Below, one piece after another: positions 49,299 through 60,961 of a stretch of DNA of 64,000 nucleotides (positions are counted from its first letter, which is position 1; each line of letters opens with the position of its first letter). The DNA lies in NCBI RefSeq assembly GCF_050908995.1, contig NC_135124.1:6014001-6078000 (forward strand), in the 5' to 3' direction. Under the pieces are notes generated by a model. That model was not told the DNA's origin and made no database searches. It saw nothing but the letters and a program-made list of their open reading frames with translations. The translations under genes and the position numbers were made by a program. Origin of the DNA: Andrena cerasifolii. Lineage: Eukaryota; Arthropoda; Insecta; Hymenoptera; Andrenidae.

Positions 49299-49430
49299 AT
49301 GCCGCGGTCGGTGTACGTCGACTCGCAATTACCGAGTGTTCCAAAACTTCCGGCTCGCAGCAGGGGAATCAATATTTCGCTTATTAATAACACAGAACGC
49401 GAGTTACAATGCCATTCGCCGCTCCGCGTA
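49299..49430. repeat. 132-bp dispersed segment, copy 2
   Basis: About 92% identical to 40082-40213, same orientation. Here the sequence continues past the point where copy 1 is interrupted, giving the pre-insertion state of that site. Confidence 0.75.
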
Positions 49431-50103
49431 ATTGCTGAACAGATTGATTGCCGCGATTCGCGGGTGAAACAAATTTGGACGCTGCCGCGGACATACGTCA
49501 ATTATTTTTATTTCGCCGCCGGTAAATTAAAACTGCGGCAAACGGGGAACGGGGAACGGAGTTACGGACGCAAGGCAGAGAGATACCACGCGTCTGGGAC
49601 GCATTACACGGGCGTATTTCACTTTGCGAATGGGGGAGGGGGTGAAATTTATTTTATGCACGGTCCCGCTCCTAGCAGTTCCGCGACCGGATTTCCCTGC
49701 GCGGATCGATTCGGGTTCACGCCTGGGCGGGATTTAAATTCGACCTGAAGTCCGAGGAAAAAAGTGGAGCAATGGGGACCTCTTTGAGCGGTGGCTTACG
49801 TGGATTAGAAAGATCCAATGAAGCCCTTTCTGTTCATCGACAAGGAGGAGGCGGATAAAGCTTTCATCGATTGCAGTTCTTCGAGGTACAAAGCTGGAGG
49901 AGAGTGGTGGAACGGTTCGAGAAAAGAGAAAGGAACACAATAGGAGTTACCTTTTTTTATTGATATTGAGTTATTAATCGTCCGTTGACCGATATCTTTT
50001 GTGCAATACTTATTCCAAGTGAGTGGAGCCACAGAGTGTATTTCGAATTTGGAATTAGGATCAGTGCGCGCGCTTTTATGGCCCGATTTAAGTTGATTGC
50101 ACA
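49431..50103. other. Gene-free stretch
   Basis: No supportable gene. A 149-codon plus frame (49299-49748) includes copy 2 of the dispersed segment and lacks domain or splice support. Confidence 0.35.
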
Positions 50104-50843
50104 TTAAGGGGACTAGGCAGTCGAAAAATCGATGTTTTATTGCATTTTTCGAAAGTACTATCTTTTCTCAATAAAATGCCGCTTGGTTTATAGGAAAATT
50201 TGCAAAATTGTAGATTTGGCAGCTAAAAACGTCAAGCGGCAACCTATACCGTCGCCTTTGCCCGGAAAGTTTAAACGCGTTTTTCTCGAATATTTTTTTC
50301 TCTTTAGTTTTTTCCTGATTGCGAACGAATTGAGGTGCAAATCGACTTGGAAAAAATTACAGGATGTGTAAAACATGTGCCATTTCGGGGCAAACCTCTT
50401 ATAGGGTCCGTAAAAATTCGAGATTTTCATAAAAAAATTAAGAAGTCACCGAAATTTTTTAACCCAGACCATCATTGTTTGTGTGCTACCATAATCCGGT
50501 GACTTCTTAATTTTTTTTATGAAAATTTTGTATTTTTACGGACACTATAAGAGGTTTGCCTCAAAATGGCACATGTTTTACACACCCTGTAATTTTTTCA
50601 AGTCGATCTGAACCTCAATTCGTTCGGAATCAGGAACAGAATGAAGAGTAACAAATATTCGAGGAAAACGCGTTTAAAGTTTCTGGGCAAAGGCGACGCT
50701 ATAGGTTGCCGCTTGACGTTTATAGCTGCCAAATCTACAATTTTGCGAATTTTACTATTAACCAAGCGGCATTTTATTCAGAAAGGATAGTACTTTCGGA
50801 AAATGCAATAAAAATCGATTTTTCGACTGCCTAGTCCCCTTAA
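50104..50843. mobile_element. TTAA-flanked foldback, nearly full-length palindrome
   Basis: Left TTAAGGGGACTAGGCAGTCG, right CGACTGCCTAGTCCCCTTAA. Arms of about 350 bp pair almost to the centre (about 50474), through AAAATGCCGCTTGGTT, GTCAAGCGGCAACCTATA and GTAAAACATGTGCCATTT blocks. TTTAAACGCGTTTTTCTCG at 50270 is shared with the element at 17604. Confidence 0.9.
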
Positions 50844-51131
50844 GGAACTTAATACTCGATATCTTCTTTCTGTCATTCTAAATTCCTTCATGATGATGTC
50901 AACGCATAATTTAACGAAGTCGGGTGTAACTTTAGGTGTTATAATTCCCGTAGGTAATCAAATATTGAGAAAGTCTTCCAATTCTCTAGAAACTTTTCTC
51001 TGCTTTTTCTTAACCTCCTCTCCCTTTCCTCCTTCGAAGCCTGCTACCTGACTCTAACTCGTAAGTCAATTACGCCTTGTGATTTCACTTTTTCGATACT
51101 CCAGATCACTCAATAGTACAGCGAAGTCTAT

Positions 51132-51501
51132 TTAATGAGTGACCCAAAAATGAGGCCTCATTTAGCCTCTTTTTGGTCCCACGAGTTTTGAACGGAATCT
51201 TGTGCCAAATGATACCTTATTTTGAAAATCTAAGTTCAAATTCATTGTTAGCAGTCAGCAAAACCCCTGGAAATAATTGTTTAATTTTTCGGACTGCCAT
51301 AAAAGTCCGTACATCGAAGTGTATAGGCTGACGCGTTAACGAATTTTCACTTCTTTGACCTCCCATATCTCAGAAACTAATTGTCACCTCAACTTGAAAA
51401 TTTCGTGTGATTGATATCCCATCACAAGGTATCGTTTCGCATAAAATTCAGTTAAAAAATCGTGGGACCAACAAGAGGCTATTTTTTGGGTCACTCTTTA
51501 A
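51132..51501. mobile_element. AGTGACCC foldback, long form
   Basis: Ends TGAGTGACCCAAAAATGAGG and the complement closing GGGTCACTCT, with TTAA outside both ends. Arms share GTGGGACC and AAAATTCCGTTyA-type blocks with the 187-bp form at 37557, but the centre is about 180 bp longer. Confidence 0.8.
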
Positions 51502-52077
51502 TATTGATATTTCCCATCTGACTTTGACGTCGCGAAGTCTACCATTTCGAGAGTCAGAATCACGAAAGCAGATGCGAATCGAGAAGGTTGTTTCGCGAAC
51601 TAGATGCACAGTTTCGTGTCCGCGACACGGATGAACGATTCGTGTTGCGATCCGTATATTATTTCTATACGGAAATTTATCGATGCACCCTCAACCGCTA
51701 CAAATACGCACGGTAATACGTTCTCCCGCTATCTATCCATTGTTCCTCCAGGCTTTTCGACGCTAAATGCTCGCCCGAGGATAATATGTATGCTTCAATT
51801 GCTAATTGGAAAGCGTAAAGTGGCTTACTGTTTCGAAATTGATCGCTATTGTGACGTGGTGAAAGACGCTCCAACGTAGGAACGTGATTTTCACCCATTA
51901 ATATATATTCTCCTATGGAACGCAATTAATTTCGTTACCACTAGCCTAATTCCATTGTTGAATATCATCCCGCATTATTTTCCAACACCTGTATCAAAAT
52001 TTCAACACCATAACAGAGCGCGTATAATTAAAACCTGAAAACACTGTATTCATTGAAGAATATTACATTTAAGGTCC
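51502..52077. other. Gene-free stretch
   Basis: No supportable gene or repeat. Confidence 0.3.
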
Positions 52078-52256
52078 ATTTACATTATCCATTTAGACAC
52101 GGAACGTTTCGGTTCAGACAAAACATTGTTGCGGGTTATTGGATACGAATGTTTATATACACCGTCGCGGTCAGTACATGAACATTCGTATCAAATAACC
52201 CGCAACAATATTTTGACTGAACCGAAACGTTCTGTGTCTGAACGGATAATATAAAT
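52078..52256. mobile_element. Short palindromic element
   Basis: ATTTACATTATCC at the left and GGATAATATAAAT at the right. Arms of about 75 bp match through GAACGTTTCGGTTCAG, ATTGTTGCGGGTTATT and TACGAATGTT. 179 bp, MITE-like. Confidence 0.85.
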
Positions 52257-53814
52257 CGACCTTTGTTGCGTGCGTACACTTCCCATCTGCATATTAAAAA
52301 TATTTGAAGACTTCTCGAAGCCGGATAATAGACTCGTAAGGTCAACAGACGTCGCAGCACTCCGACCTTTTAGCCGTTGTAAATTCTAAGCTTCACCCCT
52401 TATTAACGAAATTTCTTTGCAGTCACCAAAATGTTCCCAAGGTCTAAGGACTTTATTACCCGCGCGTGGCCAGAAAATCTCCCGCTGACCGTGAAATTAC
52501 AAGGGCTAGCGGTTCGCTTCTTTCGCTCTGGAGAGTGTCCGCTTTGACTTGTAGGCGGTCACTCGTTGCCATCCCCGTCCTTTTTCTAATTCACCAATAG
52601 TCCTCGACTGATTTCAACCCGCCAAATAAGCAACGAGTTTATTTTCTCGACCGACTCTGTTTACCCCTCCACCGAAGATTTTATGAAGAATTGTACGAAG
52701 CGGAACTAGTCTAGTTCAAACACCCAACAACGTACCACCTCGTTCCTTTAAGTTAAATTTAATAGTTTTCTTGTAGTATAATATACGTTTGTTTTTTTAT
52801 TATTAAAACTGACTAAAGACTTTTCATCCCATATCACGAATCGGTCTGACATCATTAAGTAGCCGTGAGACATCCGGACGTGTAGTGTCGTGGTCGCCAG
52901 TAACAGAAGTTACATCCGTTAATGGGATCAATCCAGGTACACGCGTCGGAACAACCTTAACTCTCTTTCTCTCTCTGTGTCGCATCAAAGAAACTGCCTT
53001 ACAGGTTGATGCGACTTAAAATAACTAATTAAAAAAAAAAAGAAATTGTGTGTAACATTGTTCTATCAAACGTTACCCTTGAAGTTGACATTCCCTTTAA
53101 ATGTACAAACATTGCACCGAAACAAAGGAGATTAATGACTGAAAGGGAACGTCCAAGTTAACACGAATACTTTTGCTCGGCCGTGAACGCAACAGAACGT
53201 TAATGATTCTGATTTTCCGCCTGAAGGGGCGCGGGTAAATCAATGGTTTACTTCAAGCCAAACTAAGCGGAATTCATAATTAAGCCAAACATTAAATTGA
53301 ATTCTTCTGGACAATAACCTAATGAAATTGCCCAACCGCAGCCGGCGAACGTCCGTCCGCGTTATTTAACAATAATCACGGCTGCAATCTGCGGCTGCTC
53401 GTTTATAAAATTTTATCCGAACCATTTCACGGAGCTCCGTTGAATTCCAGTGTCATTACCACTTATTCCCTGACCAGCCGTGCAACGGAAATTCGCCGCG
53501 GATTCGGAAACAACCTTGTAAAAGCAGCATCCAATTTTCAGGACATTGCTATTAAATCCTCGACTTTCCGCAATACCTTTGCGGGTTATCAGCTTTTTGC
53601 GAAACAAGTTACATTCCACTTGCGCAGTTGGCTGGTCCATGTTCCCACCCACGGGCAAATAAGAGAATCATTTTTTCCCAGCTTAATTTCGATTATGGAA
53701 GTGCATTTAATACACTTCCTTGTGATTGTAATATGAATTTTTATCCAAGCCTGCAATTAGTCGAACGACATGCCTTTTAGAACAGCGTGTTTTTACATAT
53801 AGGTACTAAAAATT
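52257..53814. other. Gene-free stretch
   Basis: No supportable gene. TCGCATCA and TGATGCGA form a small hairpin at about 52980-53007. Confidence 0.3.
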
Positions 53815-54171
53815 GACAAGGGGAGATCCCCAACCAGGAAATTAAAAAAATTATGAAACTTTGGGGATGTGTAGAGGATAGGTATATATGTATTACGTAT
53901 TTTTTTTTGCTGTTCAAATTCACTCTGAGGGGGTGAAATTGACGCCTGAAAATCCGGCTATTTTCCGATTTTGTGTTATAACTCGCGAACTGTAAAGACT
54001 GTAAGTCAACAAATGATAGTCTTAATTAAAAGAAGTAACTTTGGTCTGAATACTTATTTTCCACACATATTTTCTACACGTATTTTCAATACATATCTAT
54101 ATACCCTCTACACATCCCCAAAGTTTCATAATTTTTCGAATTTCCGGGTTGGGGATTTTCCCTTGCGAGCC
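53815..54171. mobile_element. ACAAGG-group foldback, family 4, with flanking repeats
   Basis: Left GACAAGGGGAGATCCCCAAC, right GTTGGGGATTTTCCCTTGCGAGCC. Inverted arms match through CACATCCCCAAAGTTTCATA and an ATATATGTATT-type block. ACTAAAAATT stands directly outside both ends (53805-53814 and 54172-54181). Confidence 0.85.
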
Positions 54172-54181
54172 ACTAAAAATT

Positions 54182-55853
54182 CAATAACTTGTCCTTGCAT
54201 TTTCTGGTAAAGAGCAGTTCTCTTATAAACCGAAGTCCCTCTAAACTTGATTACAAAGATCATCCCTTACGAATAATCAGCACAATTTCAATCACGTGAC
54301 TCTGAATAGCAACGCTTTATAAATCTTTGCCACTTGCTCGCGTAATACGTATAAAACTAGAATATTAACTTATCCAACTTTACCAATGAATCATATGCGA
54401 TCACACTTGCCCGTGCTCGAACAGCAACCACCCGATCCCTTTACAGTGTTCCAAGCTCGCTTTCGAGTCTTCGCATCGAGTCGCTGCACTCTCGTAGCGA
54501 CCTAGCGAAATGATATCTGCAAACAATTATCCCTTATCTTTCGTTCAAATAGAAACAGCCCGCTTCCGTCGTGGAAGTAACCTCGCGAAGGGGGTTGGTC
54601 GCCGCGAAGAGCGGGGGCGGAACGGCGGGCAGCTGCGTCGGCGGATAGGATTCTTCAGAAAACGATTGCGAGCGTAAACATAACTGTAAACACATTGGAA
54701 TTCTGTCCACCGTGACGGTGGCTTGCTGCCAGCTGGGAAAGTTTCGCTGGAACCGTTGCACCGTTGGGGTTGCACGGCTGTAGAACGGGGTGGTCGGATG
54801 GCGGAGCGGTAGCGAGCTCGTTCAGCGCGTTCTGTATGTGTACAAACGGATTGATACGGCTTTCCTAACAAAATGGCACACGACTCGGGGATTCCCGACT
54901 CGACTACGTCGGAACGGAAGAGAATGAACTCGACGGGGCGTTCCTAGTCGACGTAATAATCGGGGTTTCCGCCAGGAATTTAAAATAGACTGGAGATGTC
55001 TTGTCTGATAGATGCGCCCCGTGCCCAGCGAAACTCGCAGGCTTCGCTGAGAATCGCTTAATCGACAGTGATTAGGGTGCCAAGGGGGAGCATGTGGGGA
55101 CGCGGGGGGAGAATCATAAATGAGACAAATGTACATCGCCGTTTACAAGTATTAAGGCCACCTATTCTGCGCAGAATAATTCTGAAAGACGTTGCAAACT
55201 TATGGCCACTTTAGCGATCACTGGGGCATGGATAGTCACTAGTATACATTTTTTCAAAATACGTGAGATTTGGTTCACTATGTTGTACATGCCTCATATG
55301 AACAGAAAATGAGTATCACCGATCAGTCTACGCGCATACTGGATCGGCAACCAATGGTGAAGTCCCCTTTCTACTAGAATTTAAATAATCCAGTAATAGA
55401 GATATCTTTAGACAAGATCGGCGTTATTTCCCGCGTTTACATCGCTAAAACTAATCGCACGTCTTGTTGTACACTGTTGCACCGAGGCTCAAAAAGACGC
55501 GCGTGCGAAACAATTAATCCTTCCGGCTGGTGTGGAAGGCAGTGGATAAAATTCGTTAAGGACCTCGTTACATATGCACACAGAGTAACAACACTGGGTA
55601 TCAACAGCAGCTGTGTTGCCTGTGATGCCTAGGCGTTCCTCAAATGCTTACCGACTAATCCTATTCACACTCAATACTGTATAAATATTAGTGCTCGGAC
55701 TCTGTAATTTCACTGTATAGCAATTTGTAAACTATGGGTTTTCCTGTATATTATCAATACTAATAATAATAATAATAACAAAATCCAAAACTTTAATGCC
55801 TGCACGTTACTAGAGACGCAATTCCAAATATGTTGATATTTCGGGGGCAAAGT
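54182..55853. other. Gene-free stretch
   Basis: No supportable gene. GC-rich 54540-55130 is open on the minus strand in two frames (108 and 104 codons) without domain or splice support. A (TAA)n run is at 55762-55778. Confidence 0.35.
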
Positions 55854-55975
55854 AGGGGAGACCGGGGCTAAAAGTTCCGGGGGTAAGTTGTCCCGACGGT
55901 TAAATCTTCCAAATGAAAAGAGCTTTGTACTTTAACTTATTTTTGCCATGTGAGCTGATCGCGCCACTCTGTCGT
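55854..55975 (+). mobile_element. AGGGGAGACCGGGGC repeat, copy C (left end)
   Basis: Starts AGGGGAGACCGGGGCTAAAA. Only the terminal motif is clearly shared with copies A and B; the TTAA element at 55981 follows. Confidence 0.5.
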
Positions 55976-55980
55976 CCATT

Positions 55981-56581
55981 TTAACCCCTTGGCCAAAGAG
56001 AAGGTGTAGCCAAGAGGCGACACTCTGACGAAGAACCCAGTTTTAGAGAGAGACGAAATCCACAACCAATTTAAATGTCCATGCGGTAGTCGGAATGAGT
56101 CGGGGTTAACAAGAGGCGATAGTAAGACGAAGATATACAGTTGCCTTGTACAACCAATTTAAAGGGACAAGCAAACGAAGAATTTCAAAGATACCGCTTG
56201 GAGTGTCGCCTTTTGGTATACCTTCTCTTTGCCTTGGCCTACAGCATCGAGTGAGACTCGTGGTCTCTCGACCGGGCCAAAGATGGAAAGCACGAGCGAA
56301 ACTCGTGGTGCGTGGATCGGGCGAAACGTAAACATCAATGGTCAGGCTCGTGGTTAGTAGATACTACGACCCAACTTTTCGCCGACGTCTTTTCATCTCA
56401 GTTATTCCTGACTGCATGCACATGTATTTACTTTGTTGCAACTGCGTAACGGGGCTAAGACGTGTGCGATTGACAACTTTGACCGCTGAGCCGACCCGTG
56501 AAATCGCTCTACGCGTGGCTCCACCGCTGGTGCTGATTTGGTGCCGGCGGTCGGAATTTAAACGACAGGCCAAGGGGTTAA
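55981..56581. mobile_element. TTAA-flanked element with CCCCTTGGCC ends
   Basis: TTAACCCCTTGGCC at the left and GGCCAAGGGGTTAA at the right. Just inside, GAGTGTCGCCTCTTGG-type sequence at 56000-56030 is inverted at 56200-56225, and CAACCAATTTAAA recurs directly at 56063 and 56152. TTAA plus CCC fits piggyBac-type mobilisation. Confidence 0.7.
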
Positions 56582-56919
56582 TAGCCTCCGCGACAGCGAA
56601 TCGTGTGGTCGTAAGCAAGGACCTATTAGTCGCGTAGCAGAGAAGTAAATATTCTTCTATCATTATTTTTTGGTCTATTTCGATTATTTAACATCGTGTA
56701 AGAAACAACCCTGATCCGTTCTATACAGCGTCGTCAATACGAATGCCTCTCGCCTTCTCGACGCAGCCTCGCGAACTCTCGTCGACGACCCTAACGTCAT
56801 CGGCCTTCCTCGAGCGTCCAAGTTACATTGTATGCCTTATGCAACCTACTGGGCCTCGCCCTCCAAGCTGCGAACGATGCCCAGTGTTGTATTCCATATT
56901 TCTGCATTGGGGCGTTATG

Positions 56920-57732
56920 TAAGAAAGGGCGATTCTACTCGATTCTTCTAGAATCGATCGATTCTCTTTCTGAAGAATCGATTATTTTACCGATTATTTT
57001 AGGAATCGATTTTCGATAACTCAATTATTGTCTAACCAAGAATCGAGAAAAAAATCAACATTTTTTCTATCTTTGTTCCACGAGGCAACGGACCTCCTCC
57101 GCGCAGCGCATCCCCATAGCAGTGTTGAGCATTGTCCATCATTGTCTCAACTGCTTCCCTCGTGGCTCGTGGAACATAGTTTGCCTTTCTGTGTTTAATA
57201 GTAATAATTACTAGATGAGTATTAATTATCTGAATCTGCCAGGCAAGTTTGCTAATTATTAATCGCTATGAATGTGTATAATTAATTTTGTTTATTAAAT
57301 AACTTTCAACTTTATTGTGAATACAAGTTTCGATTTAATAAAAAGGAAGCATGATATAATTAAGCTTTTAAATGTACACTTTGTATTTTTAAGAATTTTC
57401 TAATTATAATATTTTATTTCTCAGCCTCCACAAATGAAAATGAAATTCAGATGTCTTAAATTAAATAAACTACAACTGTATATAAAAACTGAAATTTTGT
57501 GTGTGTTGCACGCGCGTTCGTGTGCGTGTGCGAGTTTCATGGATGTATACACTATACATTTTAAAAAGATTTTATAATACATGCATAAAATACAGAATAT
57601 ATGTATATTACATATCCTATTCCTTTCATCGATTCTTCGATTCTTTTTGGAGATAATCGAATTTTAAGCATCGATGTTTCATTAAAATCGATTCTTAAGT
57701 ATGAATTTCTTTCAACGGAATCGCCCTTCCTA
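56920..57732. mobile_element. hAT-like element with 8-bp target duplication
   Basis: Ends TAAGAAAGGGCGATTC and the complement of TAGGAAGGGCGATTCC. Directly outside both ends stands GCGTTATG (56912-56919 and 57733-57740), an 8-bp duplication as made by hAT transposases. AATCGATT and variants cluster in both subterminal regions (56930-57025 and 57625-57725). The interior has no long open frame. The right flank holds a further GCGTTATGAC, so the target itself may have been repetitive. Confidence 0.75.
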
Positions 57733-57740
57733 GCGTTATG

Positions 57741-60700
57741 ACTCCCTTACCGGCGTTATGACTTCCTCACAATCGATATTATTGATTGATTAATCCGTAT
57801 GGATCAAATGACATTTAAGAACATGCTGCGATCGTGTTTATCATTTCAACGTACGTACATAAGCAGAATAATCTCTGAAATTGCTACATGTGTCGATAGG
57901 GGCTAGTTGTTACTGTGACTTGGGGCAAAGTTGTTACCGTAACAACTTTGCACCCTTCCCACCACTGTTTCCCCACATCCCTTTCCGAAGACCACGGCCC
58001 AATATCACGCACTCCGCTGTTACCGCATCACGCTTTAATACCGCAACTTTCTCATATTTTTAGTCCCGTCGCACGAAATCCCCCCGCAGTCGATCGAACG
58101 TCACCGCGGTGACGTTCGATCCGCGAGGGATATTTAACGCTGCCCGTCAAAACTGCCGCGCCCCAGCAAGCGACACTCGAGAAAAAGGGGGAAGAAAGTC
58201 CTCGCGTTTAATTCGGCAGCGGGGGAGGATTCAGTTTCAGCTCGGGCAGCAACGATCCCCGTCAAAGTGGAAACTATTCCCAGCGACGGCTTAAAGTGGG
58301 CGCAATTTCCTCGACGGGCTCGCGAAGATTTGCATTCCGTCGAGAGTGCAGTTCCTCTTTATAAGCTTCTTAAATTGGTAGCCGAGCCGAGGAGGCGGGA
58401 CAAACGGAATGATTTCGCCGGAACGAACGTTCGAGAGGTCGAAATTCGTCTCGCGGAAAAAAATCCCGCGCGACCCCGCCGCTTCAAACGGCAGGACGGG
58501 AGTATTATGTGGGGATGGACCTGGTCGAGTCTGGCGAGCCGTCTCTTCGGCCAACCCTCGTGAATAATGAAATATGAAAATCGGCAGAACTGTGTGCGAG
58601 AAGGCGTTTTAATAACGAACCTCGGTTACCTCGATACGCGGAACGATTGAGTTTCTTCGAAGAGGAGCACTAATTTCACTATTCCGCTCATTGTTTTGAG
58701 AGTGTCTGCGAAAAGTTAACGGAAAACTTCTTGTATTACCGTTTCATGTTGAGTGAGGGGGATTTCATAGGAAAGCAATATTTGAGTAAATATTGCCCTC
58801 GTGATAATGCTTAAAATGGTTAATGGAACAGTGCTAATTCGGTAGATATTATTGCTTAGTGAGGTTTAGTTATGTACGCTATGTAGAAGCTATAGTCAAA
58901 GAATAAGTTTCGCCCTTTAATGTAATCAAGATAAATTTTATTGATTTATTTAGTCAACTGCTGTAGATATATATACTATATAGCTTCTTTGGCAAATTAA
59001 AAGTTATATATCCAGCTGCGAGGGTTATATCCACCAGGATAAATTAGGCGATCATTTTTTATGACTTTCACCTGAGGTATTTAGACAGAGATTGGTTCAT
59101 AAAAATATGCAAACAGCGTAAACTATTATTATTCTCCATTTGCGCACGCAGTACGAATCGTTACAATTTACGCAAAGGACAAAGGGGCCAGAATTTCAAT
59201 GAACTACTGTTGCAAAAACTCCCAATAATTAATGTCAGAGGAATAACGTGGCTTAACTAGGGAGAGCCAGTGATTAACGTGGAAATAAGTGCGGCGAGGG
59301 AATAGATTGCGCCCACGTAAACGCGAATTTAAGGTGACACGTGACCACGAATAATCGAGCATTCAGCGTCACGTGCATATTCGCGAACGCACCGACGAAT
59401 TCGGATTACGTAAATAGTCACAGGGGTACGAAAACGCCATCCAACTATGGCTTGTTGTGTGAACAGCCCACTGGACCGTCTGCAGGTTCTGCAAGAGTTC
59501 AGTGGGCCTTCAACCCCCGTTGCCCATGAAAAAGCAATTCATTAACCCAGTTAAGTGATACTTGTCGACTGTATTTGCCGTAGCATGACATTGACGAAAA
59601 ATCAAAACGCTTCACTTGAGAACAGTGATGTTACTCGAAAGTTGCCGTTCCGTGAAACGAACACTTGAGGATGACAAGCTCTCTTTGGCAGGGTTTACGT
59701 ACACTTGCGTACCTGCCTATTGCGCGAGCCTACTTTTTAAACTCGTTCTTTTATTTGCCTTGAAATTTCGAATTGTTTTTTTACAACGGCAGGCCTGTTT
59801 CTCCTGAGCGATGATTGAGCTATTTGCATACGACACAAAGACGTGGAAATATGTTTCCAACTCGTCTGAAATGAAAATCTATGAAAACAACGTCGAACTT
59901 CTGCAAATAATATTACACGCGACTAAAGTCGAAATGTTGCTGTACCTAAACTACAGTTTTGAGCAATGGTGTACGCAGACCGATACACACAGGTGACAAA
60001 GCGGTGCTTGCTGGTTGTAGAAGCTACCGTCGCGCGAGCGTAAATAATTGAGTGCGTGAATAAGTGAAGGCACATGCCTGTGGGGAAATCTTCGAGCGCG
60101 GGGTGAAGTAGAGATTGAGGGTTGCGGGGTGGAGGAACATGGGACAAGCGGCGCGAGCGTCGCGCTCGCATGAAGAGACGGAAGGATGTCAGTAGCAACA
60201 GCGGAGGGGGGTTCGGCGAGGAAACTATGGAAAATAGTGGAGATGGGAAAAGTAGATGGGATCGTTGATACGGGGAAGCAAAGTGAGAAAAGTCTCGAAG
60301 AACTTGCAGGCAACTGAGCGGATAGAACGGTGAAAGAAACGAAGGGGATGAACATCGTGGAAATTCAGGCGAAAAACAAACAGGTAGGAGGAACATGAGA
60401 AGCCGCGAAAATAAAAGAAAAACTGAAAGGACGGGGACACAAATGGCAGATAGTAGAAAAAGAAACTAGAACAATCGGGGAAACAACGAAGTCGAGGGTC
60501 AGAATACTAATAAGCAGGAAGGGGTACGCTGCGGGAATAAAAACAAGAAAATGCTAGACTGAAACGGAGGCAAGAACACAGGAAAGGGGAACCACGACGA
60601 TATGGAAAGAAAGAAAACACAGAATGGTAAGGGCAAACGGAGAACGAGAAGTGCAGCGAGGTAGAGCCGGGCAGAATATAAGCACCGTAAGTGGATACGC

Positions 60701-60820
60701 GAAACAAGATCCCTCGTTTTCCAGAAGATGCGGTTAAGTTAGATTGCTACAAGACAGGTCATAAATAACCCAGACCAGCTTTATACACACGCGCTAGCGT
60801 GGAGGGAAACCGGAACGGTA
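57741..60820. other. Gene-free stretch with purine-skewed segment
   Basis: No supportable gene. The plus strand from about 60020 to 60690 is strongly purine-rich, making long Ser/Leu/Phe-rich minus frames. GC-rich 58100-58560 is open on both strands (98 codons plus) without domain support. Confidence 0.35.
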
Positions 60821-60842
60821 TCAACAGGAATCGACGCTGCGT

Positions 60843-60961
60843 CTACATTGTTCTACTGTGGAACTTGATGCATTTGAAATGCCGTAGCCCGCAGCTGCAA
60901 ACGCCTGTCGCAGCTCCGCGACACGCAGATGTGCCCCAGCACCATAAACATCCTGTTGCAA
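60843..60961 (-). CDS. Speculative last exon, Cys-rich frame
   Basis: On the minus strand a strong acceptor (CTGGTTGCCTCTTTCTCAG) precedes 119 bp. Entered in phase 1, as the exon at 61306 would deliver, it reads CLWCWGTSACRGAATG then VCSCGLRHFKC and stops at TAG. Entered in phase 0 it instead runs to TGA at 60821 with no Cys cluster (DVYGAGAHLRVAELRQ). Two open frames make the call weak. No family recognised. Confidence 0.25.

Noticed and set aside
59455..59515. Hairpin CCCACTG...CAGTGGG as an RNA gene
   Set aside because: Only a 7-bp stem with a long loop; expected by chance in a window of this size.
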